From assembly GCA_023101725.1 (NCBI GenBank), contig JALJCO010001293.1, positions 1-64,000 on the forward strand: a stretch of DNA of 64,000 nucleotides. The letters run 5' to 3'. How positions within the stretch are numbered: position 1 is the stretch's first letter; every line of letters begins with the position of its first letter. The position numbers were made by a program, and so were the translations under genes. This document shows positions 18,578 through 29,442 of the stretch, in pieces. Source of the stretch: Atherinomorus stipes. Lineage: Eukaryota > Chordata > Actinopteri > Atheriniformes > Atherinidae. The notes beneath the pieces were generated by a model. It was given only the letters and a program-made list of their open reading frames with translations. It did not search any database and was not told the origin of the DNA.

Positions 18578-18776
18578 TACAGTTGTGAAGTCAGTCTGTG
18601 AGCACCGTATCAGCAGCATTCTGGACTAAACAACCACCATCTGAAGGACTTTAGGGAGACATGTAAGGACAGGGTTTCAGGAGTCTAGTCTACTAACGAT
18701 AAATACAGAATTCCTGGTGAGACACCTTTCATCCTGAATAAAAGTAATGTGATTAATAAATTTTTTGACAGCCCTA

Positions 18777-19480
18777 ATACATATATGTATATATACATAT
18801 ATTTATATATGTATATAAAATTCAAAAAATATTTTTATTTCCCTGTAGGGCTGCAAGGTGTGTGTGTATGCGTATAAAGCGGTATTTTCCATCAGTGCAC
18901 CCCTCTGAATAATTGTGCTTTGTTTTAAAAAAAGAGTCGTCATGCAATTTTGATATTGAGTTTATATGATGGGATACTTTTTCCTGTTGAAATTTATTCA
19001 GTTGGTCTCTGTGATGTATGTTAGCCCACCCACCAAATGTCACCACAAGCTGGCAGTGTAAATAATTGTATCACAACAATCCCCCTACTAGCCTCTGTCG
19101 TAGCATGACCACCCTATCAAAATGTGTTGGATACGCCACTGACTGAAAAAAGACTTTTTTGAAAGCAAAAGGCGGCCCGACCAGGTAGGACTATCTAATA
19201 AAGTGGCCAGAAAGTATCCACAGAAGTCAGGAGTGAGACGGGGAGACAGCGCCCTCTGTCCGGCCAGTCTGAGGCTCAGCGAGGCGCACAAGACTTCAGC
19301 ACAGACAAGAAACACTTCGTGGCATATATGATAACATAATAACGTGTCAAGCCCATCCAAAGTGCTGAAAGAGAGCAGCTGAGAAACACACTCATTACCC
19401 TGAAATCTAACTCTTCAGTGACAGAGGAATGAACATTTTTCCTGACAGGAATACTGGCTAATATTCCTGAGAATGTGAGA
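18777..19480. other. AT-rich repeat then host 5' flank, no feature recognised
   Basis: An ATATATGTATATATACATATA-type simple repeat at 18779-18820. The rest is unremarkable flank upstream of the TNF-ligand exon. Confidence 0.5.
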
Positions 19481-19507
19481 AAACGTGGCACTTTCCTGCT
19501 TCCCGAC

Positions 19508-20026
19508 TATAAATTGTGGGAAATCACGAGCAGCACTCCAAGTTCAATAAAAACTTTATTCTCTTGTTTATCTACTTTGGCAGTGTGTGGCATGAGCGTC
19601 CCGCGCCTAGCAAGCAGAAGCGAAGTGTGTGTACGCGCGCGCATGTGTGAGGGCAAATTCCTCCACACAGCTCCAGGGTGATGAAGAGGTTAAGCCTGCC
19701 CCCTCTTTTGCTGCGCTCTCTCTCGGTTTCCAGCCCACCAGTCCAGCTGCCTCCTCCAATCCCACTTCACACAGCAGCTGAGCAGACATGGACGCATCCG
19801 AACTTTAAAACTTTTCGGCTCTTTTCCTCCTCTCCTCCCCCTTTAGCCTCGCCTCTCCTGTCGAATGTGAAAGCTCCCCTCGCCGGCGGACGCATGGAAA
19901 TCTAATTTTTGCTCCAATTTACGGTCACTTGGTCAAGTCTGCGGAGTTAGTTGTTTTTTGCTTGTTTTCCAGCCCCCGCTTTTTTCTTTTTTGGGTTTTA
20001 TGCTCTACCCATGCGTCGGGAATGCC
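19508..20026 (+). promoter_or_regulatory. Candidate promoter and 5' UTR of the TNF-ligand gene
   Basis: A TATA-like TATAAAT at 19508-19514 lies about 520 bases before the start codon. Downstream composition turns GC- and pyrimidine-rich with CpG-containing stretches (CGCGCGC at about 19635). An imperfect palindrome CCGAACTTTAAAACTTTTCGG-like segment lies at about 19798-19818. If transcription starts near 19540, several upstream ATGs (for example 19590, 19642, 19788, 19893) would precede the main start and could dampen translation. All of this is motif-based. Confidence 0.35.
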
Positions 20027-20248
20027 ATGGCCACTCCGAGCGCACAGCAGCCGCAGCAGGATTATTTCAGATCGGTGAGCAGCGAGTCCACCGCCTACAT
20101 GATGGTTCCAACCGGGGGTCCGGGCAGGACGGGGCGCAAGGAAGCGCCGTCCAAGATGTGGTTGGCGATGGTGGTGATTGTGGTGGTGGTGCTGCAGATC
20201 GCCTCCACCACTGGGCTCTTTGTCTACCTGAACATGTCCATATCACAG
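20027..20248 (+). CDS. TNF ligand superfamily protein, first coding exon (TNFSF10/TNFSF11-like)
   Basis: 74 codons. The ATG at 20027 has a strong context (GCCATGG). An in-frame ATG at 20000 has a weak one, so 20027 is preferred. Residues 1-44 form a cytoplasmic tail (MATPSAQQPQQDYFRSVSSE, then a Tyr-Met-Met and a basic TGRKEAPSK). Residues 45-68 are a hydrophobic segment (MWLAMVVIVVVVLQIASTTG) that acts as signal anchor, and LFVYLNMSISQ starts the extracellular stalk. The exon ends with CAG and the donor GTAGGA at 20249, phase 0. Short tail, single anchor and an exon break just after it are typical of type II TNF ligands. The anchor end resembles TNFSF10/TNFSF11-like fish proteins, but the TNF domain is not in this window, so the member cannot be fixed. 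No later exon was found. Confidence 0.7.
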
Positions 20249-21429
20249 GTAGGAGCTGCTTTCCACTACTTTAAAAAGAAGATAGTTTGTGTTTTGAACG
20301 CGCACGTGCTTGTTTGTGGGACTTGTGTTGCCCAGAGAGATGCACAAACAAACAAAAAAGTGCATGAAAAACAGTGACTATTGGTCTCACATTCAGTGAT
20401 ATTGCAGCTGCGCAACAGAAACAACCCAAAATTCGCCAAATAGTGCACAATTTTTCATTTTACGCTTTTGTATCCCAGTATAAAATAGTAAATTTATCAA
20501 ATTAATCACAAAAACATCACTGAAGCCTTTAGAAACTGTTATTTTGTAATGTAGTTCATTACTGAAAGGAGGTTTGGCAATATCCCCCCAGCAGTTTGAC
20601 TTGTCAGGCGCTTGGAAGACGCTTTTTGCCTGACTGGACTTGTCAAAAAAAGAAAAAAGAGGAGAGGAAATCACGCGGAGAAGAGGCCACTGTTCATTTC
20701 TCTGTCCAGCAGCGTTTATTCAGCAAAATGAGCCTAACTGCGTGCGTAAAAGGGAACATATTGGAGCTATTTGGGCGATGAGGCTGCAGCGCAGCGCTCT
20801 TTTTTAAGTAGGTTACAGATGTTATGTGCAGGGGTGAAATATGCAGGTCATTAATGGAGGTGGGCGATCCTCCTGCGGTTTGATTTATGCTATTTTTATC
20901 TCCTGATATAATAACTTACTGCGAATATATCTGCAGCGCGTCTGTGGCTCTCGGCTGTAACATATAAAGTCTTGAGGCTGAAGAAGTCTGTTTTCTTTCA
21001 GATATTAGGTTTTTCTTTCAGGTTCGGGTTGCGGCAGTATTTTCAGAGGGCAGGTTTGGTGGCTTGCTCTGGAAGTCAAAAAGCTTTGACTTTGTCGATA
21101 CAGGAGTCAAATCTACTACTTAATGAGGTGCGACTCCCAGCAGGGCAAAGGCAAACTCATTACTTCTTAAACCCCCTGCTGCCCCCCCACACCCCCGCTA
21201 AATACAGACATGAAAAATATAAGTGATAACTTATCAGTCTGACTGGTTGAATTTCTCAACTATGCAGTCATGTGGAAAAAGAAATTCCTTTTAATGGGTT
21301 TTATATATCAGAATTTTTTTTTAAGTGATCAGGTGTTTGGATAAGACAAAAGGAACATTTTGTGCCATGTTTGTTTGTCCACTGAGCAAAAACAGCCATA
21401 AAGCAGAAGCAGTGGGTGAAAAACTAACT
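20249..21429 (+). other. Start of the large first intron
   Basis: Begins with the consensus donor GTAGGAG. No coding exon is seen. Sequence here is not recognisably repetitive, which is usual for the first part of a long first intron that may hold regulatory sites; none can be named. Confidence 0.5.
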
Positions 21430-21780
21430 CCACGTGCATGATTCAGTAGCTTGTAAAGCCACCTTAAGCAGCAATAACTTTAAGTAATCTTTTTTGCTTG
21501 ATGTTATCAGTCTCACATCATTGTGGAGGAATTTTGGCCCCGCTCTTCTTTCAAACGTTGCTTTGCCTCCGTGAGATTTGCTGCATTTCTGCTCCGCTCT
21601 GAAGTTCCCACCACTGCATTTTTAGTCAGGTTGAGATCTGGACTTTGGAGCATTGCAACACCTTGATTCTTCGCGTTTCCTTTGCAGCTGTGATGGGATC
21701 CTTGCACGATCCAGTTCCAGCTGAGCTTTAGCTCCTGTAGATGCAACGTTTTGGAAAAAAGGAGGAAAGTTTTTCAAACA
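21430..21780 (-). mobile_element. Tc1/mariner-like relic
   Basis: On the minus strand the frame 21746-21513 carries LQSPDLNL, like the SPDLNPIE motif around the third catalytic acid of Tc1 transposases, followed by a Lys/Glu-rich end (KQRLKEERGQNS). The plus-strand text (GTGGAGGAATTTTGGCC, GTTGAGATCTGGACTTTGGA) is of a kind common in decayed Tc1 elements. Strongly mutated, ends not found. Confidence 0.55.
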
Positions 21781-22474
21781 AACCCTTTTTCAGCCTAGAG
21801 TGTCATGAACTTTAAGGTTTATGAGGCCTGTGGAGTCTCAGGTGTGGCTTTAAAACTGCATGTAACCTTTTTGGATTGAACTTGTCGGGACGTTTTCTTT
21901 TGGGACAGTTGACAGGGATGTCACGGTTTTAGATTTTCTTGTTATGATTGACAATTATTATTCACTGATTCAGTTCTAAACTCTATGAATAAGTAAAAAA
22001 ACATGAAAAACTCCTTAAAGGGCTTTAATTGGTTTCGTTTTGATGCAAACATAATAAAATGATATAAAAACAAAGTAAATAATCAAGAAGTTTTATTCCA
22101 ACAAAATCACCTCTGCTGTGTAAATGATGAATAAATGTGGATTTCTGTCTGAGGAGGCAGATGTGGAAGGCTGCAGGACAGAAATGTGGACCTGGGAGGC
22201 TTCTTTCTGTAAACTACATCATAAAACATGAACATTTCTTCTGGACCTGAGTAGAGAATTTGGAAATATTGTAAGTCTGTAAGTCCCAGCTGGGTCGCAG
22301 ACCACTATAAAGTAGCAAATAAGATGATATCATTAAATTTCAGTGTTGCATTAGATAAACATTGATGTCATTTAACGGTTTCATTTGCCTTTACTTTTCT
22401 GTTCAAAGCTGCTATCATCCTGCAGGTTGGGAAACATGTGCCATGTTTTTTTCTCCTGTCGCTTCAGCTTTTTA
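21781..22474. other. No feature recognised
   Basis: Intronic, mixed composition, nothing assigned. Confidence 0.5.
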
Positions 22475-23145
22475 TAGGGATGGACAATATTGGAATTTTG
22501 GCTGATATCCGATATGCCGATATTTTTATATTTAAATATATATTAATATTTATTTAATTGAGTTTCCCTTCTGGGATAAATAAAGTATTTTTCATTTCAT
22601 TTCATTATAAAACTCCTGCGGCCGATAACTGATATCAATACCGATATCAAAGCTTAAAAAATGAGCAGTCATTGCAAATAGCAGTTTTGTTATCTTTTTC
22701 TGACACTTTTAAAAATAGGGGTGGGAAAAAATATCGATACACTGAAATATCGGGATATTTTCATATGCCAATATCAAGTCGATATCTAAAAATGCAGTCG
22801 TGATTTATTTTACTTACAAAATCTTGTGAGATTTAATCATTCTGTTAGAAAATCTCGCAATGTTTCGTGAATTCTCGTGATATAGTAACAGAACAATGAA
22901 ATATCACGATATTTTGTTAGTGAAATAGATCAAAAGAATGTTTTAAAATGTCAATATGATATCAGCATATGAAATTATTGCAAAATTTTTGTGAATTCTC
23001 AAGGGATTTCGTCACAGAATGGTGAAATATTACGAGATTTTTTAAGTAAAATAGATTGATACCGCGTTTTTAAATGTCAATATGATATGAGCATATGAAA
23101 ATATTGCGATTTTTCAATGTATCAATATTTTTTCCCACCCATTTC
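22475..23145. mobile_element. Compound MITE, inverted partial copy, with a LINE tail inside
   Basis: The left end TAGGGATGGACAATATTGG begins at 22475. The block after it (ACTGATATCAATACCGATATC to TTATCTTTTTCTGACACTT) is the reverse of 25425-25560 in the second compound MITE. The inner element starts at about 22717 (GGGGTGGGAAAAAATATCG) and ends at about 23141 (TATTTTTTCCCACCC). The other outer end is missing. A LINE-type 3' tail, TTTCCCTTCTGGGATAAATA followed by TTTCATTTCATTT repeats (about 22563-22606), interrupts the left part. Confidence 0.7.
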
Positions 23146-24654
23146 CCATTTTGACTAGATATTAAATGAATAATACAAGTGTAATATGTAATATGTACAC
23201 CTGCTTTACCCAACATGGAATTTTAAAGAGCAACCTGATGTAAGCACAAGTACACATGTGGAGTTAGATCAACTGTTTTGTGAGGGAAGAGTCCAGCAGG
23301 AGATGTCACACATGGTCTCTGACACTCTTCATGGGGGGTGTGTATAAATCCCAATTATGCATGAATTCCATGAAGAAGCCTGTCAACAGTGTAGTGGTGT
23401 GCTGCGCATCTCTACAAAAGAGAAAACGGCTGACAAATGTGTCACGCATTAAAGAAGAAGAATTAAATCTCAAGTGGCTTTCGCACCTGGGCTGCAGCCC
23501 TGAGCTTTTCTACACATCAGGAGAGGCTGGATGTGAAATATTGAATGTTTGCAGCAGATGAACCAACTTTTTTGTGTGTGGGGTCTGAAAAAAAGTCCAG
23601 ATTAAGGCAGGAGAGTTTCCAGCGAGGCAATCTGATCATATTTGCTGCTTTATTATCATCACTGCAGATACCTTCAAACACACCAGAAAGTAACATCAAT
23701 GAAAAATCACTCATTATAAGTCAGATATTTGCTGGATTTTTTTTTTTTTTTTTTTTCCTTTTTCTGAAGAATATCAATTTCAGATGCTGTTCATCTGCTG
23801 TGGATTGTGTTTTTTTTTTTCTTTTAGATATTTTATGTCCACCAAACTGTGTTATCTTTGGCTTTATGTCGCTGCTGCTAAAGAAATGGGAACAGATGTG
23901 TTTTTTCAACAGGCTGATGTAACAAAGTCCCTAAAGACAGAATTCAGGGTTGGTTTTATGCCCTTTTTTAATGCGCAGAAAGAGCAGGAGTCCCGCAACA
24001 CAAAATCTGTGGCTTCTTAGAGAACAATACAAAGAAATGACGGGTGTCAGGACATGCATGGGAAATTTACAGTGGATAGTTGGATTTTCCAAACACTGTA
24101 AACATGTACTGTTCGTGTTCATTGAGAACAGGTGTGAAAAAAGAAATGGTGTTTTAGGCAGAACTGTGGGCATCACGAGTTCAGTGGATAGACATAAATA
24201 TTTGAGTCTTAACAGGATTAAAACGGGGACTTTTTGGTAAGAGAACTTAGAGGATATCCAATGAGCCGCACCTGGAAACAAGTGATTTTCCATCACTTTA
24301 ATCTCTATTATATTGGACACTTGGACATTTATATCTGTTTGGGTTAAAGTTCAGAGATACAGCTGTGGGTATTAAGGAGCTGCAGATGGTAAACACTTAA
24401 CAAAAGTCAGTCTGTTAATAATTCTTTGAACTCTTATTAGGTTAAAAAGGCCAAAACTGCATAACACAGTAGTACAGTGTAAACCTTGAAACCCTGAGGG
24501 TGTTTTGACCACTTTTGCACTGTAATTGTTTGCTGTGTGTTAACTTGACCATCTCGGAGTGATACATGGAAAATATGTAAAACCGTGTGGATTGTTTATC
24601 ATTCTCTGTAAACATTTTGCTGTCATAAAACAAATTTCAGACATGTCTGACAAT
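23146..24654. other. No gene recognised
   Basis: Contains poly-T tracts at 23737-23756 and about 23811-23820. Open frames on both strands (for example 23545-23922 and 24320-23931) have no domain, and their apparent length comes in part from T-runs. Confidence 0.5.
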
Positions 24655-24816
24655 ACAGGTGCATTGTATTCATGTTGTATCGTATTATATCATTTTATTG
24701 TATTGTACTGTATTATATTGTATTGTAATATGATATCGCATCATATTGTATTGTATTGTATCGCATCGCACCATATAATACCACACTGTATCGTATTATA
24801 TCATATTGTATTGTAT
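24655..24816. repeat. TATTG/TATCG pentanucleotide array, left half
   Basis: Degenerate array of TATTG, TATCG and TATAT units (for example GTATTGTATTGTATCGCATC). It continues after the MITE at 25573. Confidence 0.8.
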
Positions 24817-25572
24817 TAAGGATGCACGATATAATCGCCCCCCTATCGCTATCGGCATTAAAACTGAGTATCAGACATTGGCCACCCACCGATATTTAAC
24901 TGATTAGCCCACTGTTTCTAAAGTCTAAAAAACCCCCTAAAAACTAGGCCTACTTCTTCTTCTTCAAAAACTTCTTTTTACAGACTATAAAACTTCTAAA
25001 GACTAGGATGAAATACCGATACACTGGAATATTGCAATGTTTTCATATGCTGATAAATTGACATTTAAAAACGCGGTATCGATCAAGCTAGCAAATCTTG
25101 CAATATTTTATTATTCTGTTACGAAATCCCTCGAGAATTCACAAAAATTTTGGGATAATTTTCATATGCTGATATTATATTGATATTTAAAAACACAGTG
25201 TCGATCTATTTTACCGACAAAATCTCATGATATTTCACTGTTCTGTTACAAAATCTCGCGAGAATTCACAAAAGATCGTGAGATTTTGTCACAGAACGAT
25301 GAAATCTCACAAGGTTCAGTAAGTAAAATAGACCAATACAGCGTTTTTAGATATCGATTTGATATTGGTATATGAAAATATCGCGATATTTATCAATATT
25401 TCTTCCCACCCCTATTTTTCAAAGTGTCGGACACAGATAACGAAGCTGCTATTTGCAATGGCTGCTTAATTTTTTCAGCTTTGATATCGGTATCGATCGG
25501 TTATCAGCCGCATGAGTTTTAAAATATCGGCAAATCGGATATCGGCCAAATTGCCAATATCATGCATCCCTA
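24817..25572. mobile_element. Compound hAT-like MITE, copy inside the pentanucleotide array
   Basis: Ends TTAAGGATGCACGATATAATC and (reversed) TAGGGATGCATGATATTGG. Bases flanking it are TATTGTAT and TAGTTTAT (6 of 8 equal), a possible decayed 8-base target. It has the same arrangement as 28283-29179: outer half, inner GGGTGGGAAAAAATATCG-type element (about 25010-25412), other outer half. Confidence 0.75.
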
Positions 25573-25690
25573 TAGTTTATCGTATATTATCGTATCGTAT
25601 TGCATTGTATTGTATTATATCATATCGTATTGTATTATACCGTATTATATTGTATTGTATTATATGATATCAGATTGTATCCTATATCAG
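25573..25690. repeat. TATTG/TATCG pentanucleotide array, right half
   Basis: Continuation of the array at 24655-24816, with units such as TCGTATCGTATTGCATTG. Confidence 0.8.
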
Positions 25691-26700
25691 TGGTTTTAAC
25701 AGATTACACAGTTGTCTCAACAAGAATAAGGAGGATGGGTCTATTTTTATTTGTTTGACCTTTCCATGAAGAATCTGAAAAAAATCCTGCAAATGCAAAA
25801 ATTGCACACTTCAATCAACTGAGAAAACTTGGGTCCAAATGCGAACTTTACTCTTCAGGAGGTGCTGCACAGGCAGGTTGAACAAAGAACTAAACAGAAA
25901 TCAACAAAAACAAAACTGACAAGGACTCCAGACTGCCCACCTGAAACTCGCATGACGAACAGAAACAAGCAACACAACAATGATCTGGCACTGAACAAAG
26001 GAAAATCCAGAGCATACATACCGAGGCATTAACGAGATGAATGAGAAGCAGGTGTGACTATTAGTGACAGAAGAACCATGTGTGACAGGGAAGCAGGAAA
26101 TGAAAGCTAACTAGAGCACAGACGGGACAGACTGAAGAAAAACAAAGTCCAGAAATCAAAGAAGAACTAATCCAAAAACAGCCAAATAAAAACCCAAAGA
26201 TCAGGACTAAATGAGTAATTTACCTTGTTATGTGTGGTAGAGGATGTCAAGACAAAGAGAGGTGGGTGTGCCAGATTTGGGCCCCAGCAGCAACAGGTAG
26301 AACATAAATGAGCAAGTGTTTTCCTTATTGGACAAGTTTTTATGTGTCGCTGTTGTAGCATGAGTCTGAGGATATTGTTGGCTTTTAAATGTACTATTGA
26401 AATTTACCAACAAGGTTAAAGATGTGGCATCAGTTTTAGATGGTTGGCACCGGACAGTCATTTTTCGTCTTAAATTTCTATCTAAAGATAATACGTTGAG
26501 GGACATTGAACAGATAGCCAAAATGGCCGTTTTGGAGACCTTTCCTGAAGTATCTGTACTAAAATCTATAATTACAGTATCAGAGCTGGTTTTTGTACAG
26601 TAGAGGTAATTGTTCTGGGGTTTGCTAAAGTTTAGAGTAAGCTGCATCATCCCAAAGGAATATATTTATCCTGGATGTGTCTTTTTATTTGTGGCAAGCC
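25691..26700. other. No feature recognised
   Basis: Intronic sequence with short open frames only; no domain or repeat that I can name. Confidence 0.45.
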
Positions 26701-27533
26701 TTAAAGGGGAAGTTAGGATTTTTGACATAGGGCCTCATTTTAAGTGAGCCAGAATGCTTCTTTACTGAGACAGTTTAACATTTTCATCCCATTTTCTGTT
26801 CAGTGGGTCCCGATGCTAATGCTAGTGAAGTAATAGGAATCTGCTAGCCTGTCATTAATAACAATCTTTCCACCCCAAGAACATCGAGGAAATAATTTTA
26901 CTTAGAGTTTGTGTAAATGCGTGTTAATAGAATAATGTTACAAATAAAAATACGCGTTTTGTTGCATTTTGATTGTTGCTGCTGAGACACTTACAAAGTT
27001 TTACTTCTGTATGTGGCAGCAGAGTGATGTCATCTGCTGCTACATGCATGAAGGAATTTGATTGTACAAATATAAAGTCTAAAATACGACCACGTCTGAA
27101 AGGCATGAGGATATGTCGGATTTTGAAGATGATTTCGAACTTTTTTCATCAAACTAACTGTCACCATGTCTCTATGAACTGAAATACACTGGCAAAGGTA
27201 GTAAGCTGGTAAGAAACTAGTTCCTCAATATGTAATGAAAAAATTGTCATACAAGGCTAGTTTTACTAGTTTAACACACAAGTTTACTAGTTTAACACGG
27301 CATTTACACAGATGGACTTGCTGATTTGCCTCGGATCTTCTGTGGAGTGGATAAGATTGGTTTTAATGACAGGCTAGCAGATTCCTATTGACTTCCACTA
27401 GCACTAGCATCAGCAACCTCCTGGAACTAGAATAACGGGATGAAATATGTTGAAGCTGTCTTCAGTGATAAGTAGTATTCTGGCTCACTTGTAAATGAGG
27501 CCCTATGTCAAAAATTCTAAACTTCCCCTTTAA
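26701..27533. mobile_element. TTAA-site element with very long terminal inverted repeats
   Basis: TTAA stands at 26701-26704 and 27530-27533. The inverted repeats are about 220 bases long: left TTAAAGGGGAAGTTAGGATT, right (reversed) TTAAAGGGGAAGTTTAGAAT. Both contain GACATAGGGCCTCATTT and ATAGGAATCTGCTAGCCTGT further in. The centre is non-coding. The long arms could form a stable hairpin in the intron RNA. Confidence 0.88.
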
Positions 27534-27565
27534 ACTTTTTCATTTATGCTATGTGCCATTTTCAC

Positions 27566-27927
27566 AAGGGTTGCAACACTACATTTATTCGTAATGAACC
27601 ATTCAATACGGGTGTGTACCAAACCGTGACCACCATGTGTTGGATATTGAACAATACAGAAATTTTAATTTATTTTGTCAACTTGTCTTCTGACGATAAG
27701 CTCTGTGTTGAAAAATTAATGGATCAGTGTTTAACTACTTATTCAACGACATCCAGATCTGGCGTTTAAGATGACCATGACTGTAAGCCACTGTCAACAA
27801 AAGCACAATTAAAAAGGGAGTGAATATTTTTTTTGTGTGTGTGTGTGTGTCCAAAAAAATATTTAACTGTGACACTAAAGTATCGAACCGAACCAAACAG
27901 TAAATTTTTGTTATTGTTGCACCCCTA
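27566..27927. mobile_element. hAT MITE with perfect 8-bp target duplication
   Basis: Ends AAGGGTTGCAACACTAC and (reversed) TAGGGGTGCAACAATAAC. The target ATTTTCAC is found at 27558-27565 and 27928-27935. 362 bases. A (GT)n run lies at 27834-27850 inside it. Confidence 0.85.
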
Positions 27928-27935
27928 ATTTTCAC

Positions 27936-28139
27936 ACACATACTGATATTCACATATCTTTATATATTATATTATAAGTATTATAAATATTATAATATTA
28001 TAAGTGTTCTCCAAAAATGTCAAATAGGTCTCGTGGTTTTAGAGATACAGTATGTTCATTTCATGATGGGTATGAATTTTTCTGTCACAGAAGCCTAAAA
28101 AGCAGCAGCAAACAGTTAAGAGTAAAAAAACATTGCAAT
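27936..28139. other. AT-rich spacer
   Basis: TATAATATTATAAG-type low-complexity sequence near 27960-28005; otherwise nothing. Confidence 0.5.
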
Positions 28140-29442
28140 ATGTATAAGTGACGCACCCCCGTCAACAGCTAAACTGGAAACCATCTTGCATCCTCCTGTA
28201 CTGTGAGCTCACTTCAGCCAGTAAAAGATAGTCTTATATCCCGTTCTGTCCCTTCCTTTCTTCTTCCAATAATGTTTTCTTGTAGGGATGCATGATATAA
28301 TCAGCCCTCTATCGGCATCAGCCTATATTGGCCCTAAAACTGAGTATCGGACATCAGCCACCCCACCGATATTTAACCGATATTTAACCGATCAGCCTGC
28401 TGTTTCTAAAGCAAAAAAATAAAAACAACAACTTCTTCTTCTTCAAAAACTCCTTTTTTACAGACTTTAAAACTTCTGAAGACTAAGGGTGGGGAAAAAA
28501 TATTTATATACTGAACTATCACAATATTTTCATATGCTGATGTCATATTGACATTTAAAAACCCTGTATCTATTTTACGAACAAAATCTTGCGATATTTC
28601 TTCTTTCTGTTACGAAATCTCGTGAGAATTCACAAAAATGTTGACATTTTGTGACATATGCTGATATCATTGACATCTAAAAACCCTGTATCTATTTTAC
28701 AAATAAAATCTTGCAATATTTCATCGTTCTGTTACAAAATCTCGCGAGAATTCACACAAATTTTGCGATATTTTCATATGCCAATATCATATTGACAATT
28801 AAAAGCTATAGATGTATTTTACTAACGAAATCTCGCCATATTTCATCATTCTGGTAAGAAATCTCGCGAGATTTTGCAAAATATTGTGTTTTTTTAACAG
28901 AACGATGAAGTCTTTCGAGATTTTGTAAGTAAAATAGATCGATATGGGGTTTTTAAATATCGATTTGATATTGGCATACAAAAATATCGTATTTCAGTGT
29001 ATGGATATTTTTTCCCACTCCTTTTTTTCAAAGTGCCGGAAACAGTTAACAAAACTATTTGCAATAACTGCTTATTTTTTCCAGCTTTAATATCGGTATT
29101 GATATTGGTTATTGGCCACATGAGTTTTAAAATCTCGGCATATCTCATATTGGCCAAAATCCGATATCGTGCATCCCTATTTTCTTGCGTTTCTTTGCTG
29201 AATCCGCCATAATGCCCGTTCAAAACGCCCGGTGTGTTTATATCTGTTTGCTAGCATGTGATGCGGAGCGAAACCAATAGTTCGTTGCAACGTCCCGCCG
29301 CCTCCCAGATAAGAAAAGTTGCATAGTGCGGTTTTTGAGCCTCGGGATGCCGCAGGTTAGTGGCATAATGAATGTTGCACCATCAAAATGATCCAGAAAT
29401 GCATATTTTTAAAGGTCGAAAAGTTACTTTGTGGGTCTTTAA
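28140..29442 (+). mobile_element. TTAA-site MITE family, copy 2, split by a compound MITE
   Basis: The right end GTGGGTCTTTAA (TTAA at 29439-29442) and interior blocks (CTTCAGCCAGTAAAAGATAG, GCATAATGAATGTTG) match 17719-18577. The left end is decayed. It is interrupted at 28283-29179. Confidence 0.75.
28283..29179. mobile_element. Compound hAT MITE with perfect 8-bp target duplication
   Basis: Ends TAGGGATGCATGATATAATC and (reversed) TAGGGATGCACGATATCGG. The target TTTTCTTG is at 28275-28282 and 29180-29187. Copy 1 of the host family has this site unfilled (TGTTTCCTTGCGTTTC at about 17895). Inside, at about 28484-29022, lies the inner element with TAAGGGTGGGGAAAAAATAT and its reverse, made of about three 125-base tandem units. 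Confidence 0.9.

Larger units (their letters stand above)
17536..18776. mobile_element. Outer hAT-type MITE carrying two nested elements
   Basis: Terminal repeats: left GAGGGCTGTCAAAAAAATAA, right (reversed) TAGGGCTGTCAAAAAATTTA. Flanking 8 bases are ATATATAT on the left and ATACATAT on the right (7 of 8 equal), which suggests a hAT-type 8-base target duplication, though in low-complexity sequence. It contains the TTAA-site element 17719-18577. Confidence 0.65.

Noticed and set aside
23545..23922. 125-codon plus-strand open frame
   Set aside because: Half of it is phenylalanine codons from T-runs; no domain.
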